NCBI GenBank assembly: GCA_905221605.1
Contig: CAJNDS010002339.1
Location: 418,001-481,589 of the forward strand
Direction of reading: 5' to 3'
Length of the DNA: 63,589 nt
Source: Symbiodinium natans
Lineage: Eukaryota > Sar > Dinophyceae > Suessiales > Symbiodiniaceae
The notes beneath the pieces were generated by a model. The model was not told where the DNA came from. It ran no database searches and saw only the letters and a list, made by a program, of their open reading frames with translations. Below, piece after piece: positions 60,276-63,589 of this stretch. Position 1 is the first letter of the stretch. Every line of letters begins with the position of its first letter. A program made the translations under genes and the position numbers.

Positions 60276-60637
60276 ACTACGACCCCTCCCAGTGTTCCAC
60301 CCGTGGAACTACGACCCCTCCCAGTGTTCCACCGGTGGAACTAGTAAAGGGCCCACCCTATCAAGTGAAGGGCCCCCCGCTCTCGGGAACTACGACCCCT
60401 CCCAGTGTTCCACCCGTGGAACTACGACCCCTCCCAGTGTTCCACCCGTGGAACTAGTAAAGGGCCCACCCTCTCTCCAGGCCAGTTTGCTGATCACTGA
60501 TCAAGTAAAGGGCCCCCCGCTCTCGGGAACTACGACCCCTCCCAGTGTTCCACCCGTGGAACTAGTAAAGGGCCCACCCTCTCTCCAGGCCAGTTTGCTG
60601 ATCAAGTAAAGGGCCCCCGCTCTCGGGAACTACGACC
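60276..60637 (+). repeat. 1236-bp-offset duplication in the 133-bp array, copy 2
   Basis: Second copy of 59040-59400 with the same deletion and the same TGATCACTGATCAAG slip. I found no differences until a one-base loss in the C run near 60613. Confidence 0.88.
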
Positions 60638-60839
60638 CCTCCCAGTGTTCCACCCGTGGAGCTACGACCCCTCCCAGTGTTCCACCCGTGGAACTAGTAA
60701 AGGGCCCACCCTCTCTCCAGGCCAGTTTGCTGATCAAGTAAAGGGCCCCCCGCTCTCGGGAACTACGACCCCTCCCAGTCTTCCACCCGTGGAACTACGA
60801 CCCCTCCCAGTGTTCCACCCGTGGAACTAGTAAAGGGCC

Positions 60840-60960
60840 CACCCTCTCCCAGGCCAGTTTGCTGATCAAGTAAAGGGACACGCAGAGGGAACTACGACCC
60901 TCCCAAGTGTTGTTTCCACCGTGGAACTACGACCCAGCCCAGTGTGCCACCCGTGGAACT
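60840..60960 (+). repeat. Degraded patch 3 in the 133-bp array
   Basis: One unit is disturbed: GGGACACGCAGAGGG replaces the C-rich stretch, and AAGTGTTGTTTCCACC and GACCCAGCCC replace the modules. Unlike patches 1 and 2 it includes substitutions, so real divergence is possible. Confidence 0.7.
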
Positions 60961-63168
60961 AGTAAAGGGCCCACCCTCTCTCCAGGCCAGTTTGCTGATC
61001 AAGTAAAGGGCCCCCCGCTCTCGGGAACTACGACCCCTCCCAGTGTTCCACCCGTGGAACTACGACCCCTCCCAGTGTTCCACCCGTGGAACTCGTAAAG
61101 GGCCCACCCTCTCTCCAGGCCAGTTTGCTGATCAAGTAAAGGGCCCCCCGCTCTCGGGAACTACGACCCCTCCCAGTGTTCCACCCGTGGAACTACGACC
61201 CCTCCCAGTGTTCCACCCGTGGAACTAGTAAAGGGCCCACCCTCTCTCCAGGCCAGTTTGCTGATCAAGTAAAGGGCCCCCCGCTCTCGGGAACTTCCAC
61301 CCGTGGAACTACGACCCCTCCCAGTGTTCCACCCGTGGAACTAGTAAAGGGCCCACTTTCTCTCCAGGCCAGTTTGCTGATCAAGTAAAGGGCCCCCCGC
61401 TCTCGGGAACTACGACCCCTCCCAGTGTTCCACTCGTGGAACTACGACCCCTCCCAGTGTTCCACCCGTGGAACAAGTAAAGGGCCCACCCTCTCTCCAG
61501 GCCAGTTTGCTGATCAAGTAAAGGGCCCCCTGCTCTCGGGAACTACGACCCCTCCCAGTGTTCCACCCGTGGAACTACGACCCCTCCCAGTGTTCCACCC
61601 ATGGAACTAGTAGATCAAGTAAAGGGCCCCCCGCTCTCGGGAACTACGACCCCTCCCAGTGTTCCACCCGTGGAACTAGTAAAGGGCCCACCCTCTCTCC
61701 AGGCCAGTTTGCTGATCAAGTAAAGGGCACCCCGCTCTCGGGAACTACGACCCCTCCCAGTGTTCCACCCGTGGAACTACGACCCCTCCCAGTATTCCAC
61801 CCGTGGAACTGGTAAAGGGCCCACCCTCTCTCCAGGCCAGTTTGCTGATCAAGTAAAGGGCCCCCCGCTCTCGGGAACTACGACCCCTCCCAGTGTTCCA
61901 CCCGTGGAACTACGACCCCTCCCAGTGTTCCACCCGTGGAACTAGTAAAGGGCCCACCCTCTCTCCAGGCCAGTTTGCTGATCAAGTAAAGGGCCCCCCG
62001 CTCTCGGGAACTACGACCCCTCCCAGTGTTCCACCCGTGGAACTACGACCCCTCCCAGTGTTCCACCCGTGGAACTAGTAAAGGGCCCACCCTCTCTCCA
62101 GGCCAGTTTGCTGATCAAGTAAAGGGCTCCCCGCTCTCGGGAACTACGACCCCTCCCAGTGTTCCACCCGTGGAACTACGACCCCTCCCGTGGAACTAGT
62201 AAAGGGCCCACCCTCTCTCCAGGCCAGTTTGCTGATCAAGTAAAGGGCCCCCCGCTCTCGGGAACTACGACCCCTCCCAGTGTTCCACCCGTGGAACTAC
62301 GACCCCTCCCAGTGTTCCACCCGTGGAACTAGTAAAGGGCCCACCCTCTCTCCAGGCCAGGTTGCTGATCAAGTAAAGGGCCCCCCGCTCTCGGGAACTA
62401 CGACCCCTCCCAGTGTTCCACCCGTGGAACTACGACCCCTCCCAGTGTTCCACCCGTGGAACTAGTAAAGGGCCCACCCTCTCTCCAGGCCAGTTTGCTG
62501 ATCAAGTAAAGGGCTCCCCGCTCTCGGGAACTACGACCCCTCCCAGTGTTCCACCCGTGGAACTACGACCCCTCCCGTGGAACTAGTAAAGGGCCCACCC
62601 TCTCTCCAGGCCAGTTTGCTGATCAAGTAAAGGGCCCCCCGCTCTCGGGAACTACGACCCCTCCCAGTGTTCCACCCGTGGAACTAGTAAAGGGCCCGCC
62701 CTCTCTCCAGGCCAGTTTGCTGATCAAGTAAAGGGCCCCCCGCTCTCGGGAACTACGACCCCTCCCAGTGTTCCACCCGTGGAACTACGACCCTCCCAGT
62801 GTTCCACCCGTGGAACTCGTAAAGGGCCCACCCTCTCTCCAGGCCAGTTTGCTGATCAAGTAAAGGGCCCCCCGCTCTCGGGAACTACGACCCCTCCCAG
62901 TGTTCCAACCGTGGAACTAGTAAAGGGCCCACCCTCTCTCCAGGCCAGTTTGCTGATCAAGTAAAGGGCCCCCCGCTCTCGGGAACTACGACCCCTCCCA
63001 GTGTTCCACTCGTGGAACTACGACCCCTCCCAGTGTTCCACCCGTGGAACAAGTAAAGGGCCCACCCTCTCTCCAGGCCAGTTTGCTGATCAAGTAAAGG
63101 GCCCCCCGCTCTCGGGAACTACGACCCCTCCCAGTGTTCCACCCGTGGAACTACGACCCCTCACCCGT

Positions 63169-63186
63169 GGAACTACTGGTAGTTCC
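63169..63186. repeat. Inversion junction 3 in the 133-bp array
   Basis: GGAACTAC, two bases TG, then GTAGTTCC: an inverted repeat with 8-bp arms. To the left the array runs forward and to the right it runs reverse. The left arm comes from the start of a shortened 32-bp module and the right arm from the start of the module next to a core, so the two sides share only these 8 bases at the join. Confidence 0.9.
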
Positions 63187-63589
63187 CGAGAGCGGGGGGC
63201 CCTTTACTTGATCAGCAAACTGGCCTGGAGAGAGGGTGGGCCCTTTACTAGTTCCACGGGTGGAACACTGGGAGGGGTCGTAGTTCCACGGGTGGAACAC
63301 TGGGAGGGGTCGTAGTTCCCGAGAGCGGGGGGCCTTTTACTTGATCAGCAAACTGGCCTGGAGAGAGGGTGGGCCCTTTACTAGTTCCACGGGTGGAACA
63401 CTGGGAGGGGTCGTAGTTCCACGGGTGGAACACTGGGAGGGGTCGTAGTTACCGAGAGCGGGGGGCCCTTTACTTGATCAGCAAACTGGCCTGGAGAGAG
63501 GGTGGGCCCTTTACTAGTTCCACGGGTGGAACACTGAGAGGGGTCGTAGTTCCACGGGTGAACCACTGGGAGGGGTCGTAGTTCCCGAG
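63178..63589 (-). repeat. 133-bp array, inverted terminal segment
   Basis: About three units in reverse orientation run to the window edge. They carry the same core and two-module pattern, with scattered substitutions such as GGGGCCTTTTAC near 63330 and GTAGTTACCGAG near 63446. The inverted array continues beyond the window. Confidence 0.94.

Larger units (their letters stand above)
56563..63177 (+). repeat. 133-bp composite satellite array (about 50 units)
   Basis: A reference unit is 56868-57000. It has a 69-bp core starting GGAACTAGTAAAGGGCCC, with AGTAAAGGGCCC again 42 bp on and TGATCA between, ending CCGCTCTCG. Two 32-bp modules follow, starting GGAACTACGACCCC. Some units hold one module and are 101 bp (for example 57401-57501). 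Each module spans the 16-bp inverted repeat GTTCCACCCGTGGAAC. GC is about 61 percent. Stops in the core (TAG, TAA) limit translations to repeated 61-residue ORFs, which I do not call as genes. The array joins the 65-bp block with no spacer. Confidence 0.96.

Noticed and set aside
56793-63566. Repeated 61-codon ORFs in the 133-bp array
   Set aside because: They recur at the unit period, end at the TAA in the core of every unit, and appear in reverse after 63178.
1-63589. CRISPR array
   Set aside because: No constant repeats with unique spacers are present. The units are contiguous and spacer-free, and no cas genes are seen.
1-63589. Telomeric repeats, rDNA, tRNA or transposon sequence
   Set aside because: No run of telomere-type hexamers, no rRNA or tRNA-like segment, and no terminal repeats or transposase-like reading frame was seen anywhere.
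56563-63589. G-quadruplex-forming repeats on the C-rich family's minus strand
   Set aside because: The runs GGGTGG, GGGAGGGG and GGGGGG exist, but four runs within short loops do not occur in one module. Loops of 9-12 bases make a stable structure doubtful.

Overview
The window is tandem-repeat (satellite) DNA from end to end. I found no unique sequence, protein-coding gene, RNA gene, transposase or CRISPR array. Three unrelated repeat families abut directly. (1) A 57-bp family fills 1-42387 and 44091-52764, about 895 monomers, all in one orientation. (2) A 65-bp family fills 42388-44090 and 52765-56562, about 85 monomers. Its second block runs reverse, forward, reverse. (3) A composite 133-bp family (a 69-bp core plus one or two 32-bp modules) fills 56563-63589, about 50 units, and flips orientation at 63178.

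Several kinds of evidence point to a eukaryotic nuclear genome, probably heterochromatic or subtelomeric DNA: hundreds of diverged monomers, nested higher-order repeats (HORs) of about 0.4 to 10 kb, and CpG-decay variants in the 57-bp family. The species cannot be named from this sequence. An animal seems more likely than a plant or fungus, but that is a guess.

The 57-bp consensus is 19 codons long and has no stop in four of six frames. This creates many long overlapping ORFs on both strands that look like repeat proteins. I treat all of them as by-products of monomer length. The 65-bp unit is not a multiple of three but also lacks stops in most frames, so its translations cycle through three frames with a 65-residue period.

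Layout. 1-10.2 kb: 57-bp array built from a 1529-bp duplication and a roughly 3.23-kb duplication. 10.2-13.2 kb: less regular 57-bp monomers. 13.2-39.6 kb: HOR zone with six copies of a 1.0-1.35-kb block (HOR-A), alternating with copies of a second block (HOR-B), all within larger recent duplications of 3100, 5967, 1978 and about 10000 bp period. 39.6-42.4 kb: regular monomers. 42.4-44.1 kb: an island of about 27 65-bp units interrupting a 57-bp monomer. A paralogous uninterrupted site survives at 45.2 kb. 44.1-52.8 kb: 57-bp array again, sharing segments with 12.4 kb and 29 kb. 52.8-56.6 kb: 65-bp array containing a 1105-bp (17-unit) inversion with both ends at the centre of GGATCC. 56.6-63.6 kb: 133-bp array with three error-like patches and a terminal inversion.

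The points most worth following are the filled/empty insertion pair, the inversion bounded by GGATCC, and the fact that the 57-bp consensus contains a full NF-kappaB-type motif repeated hundreds of times. All distances and repeat relations were read by eye. No alignment or database search was possible.
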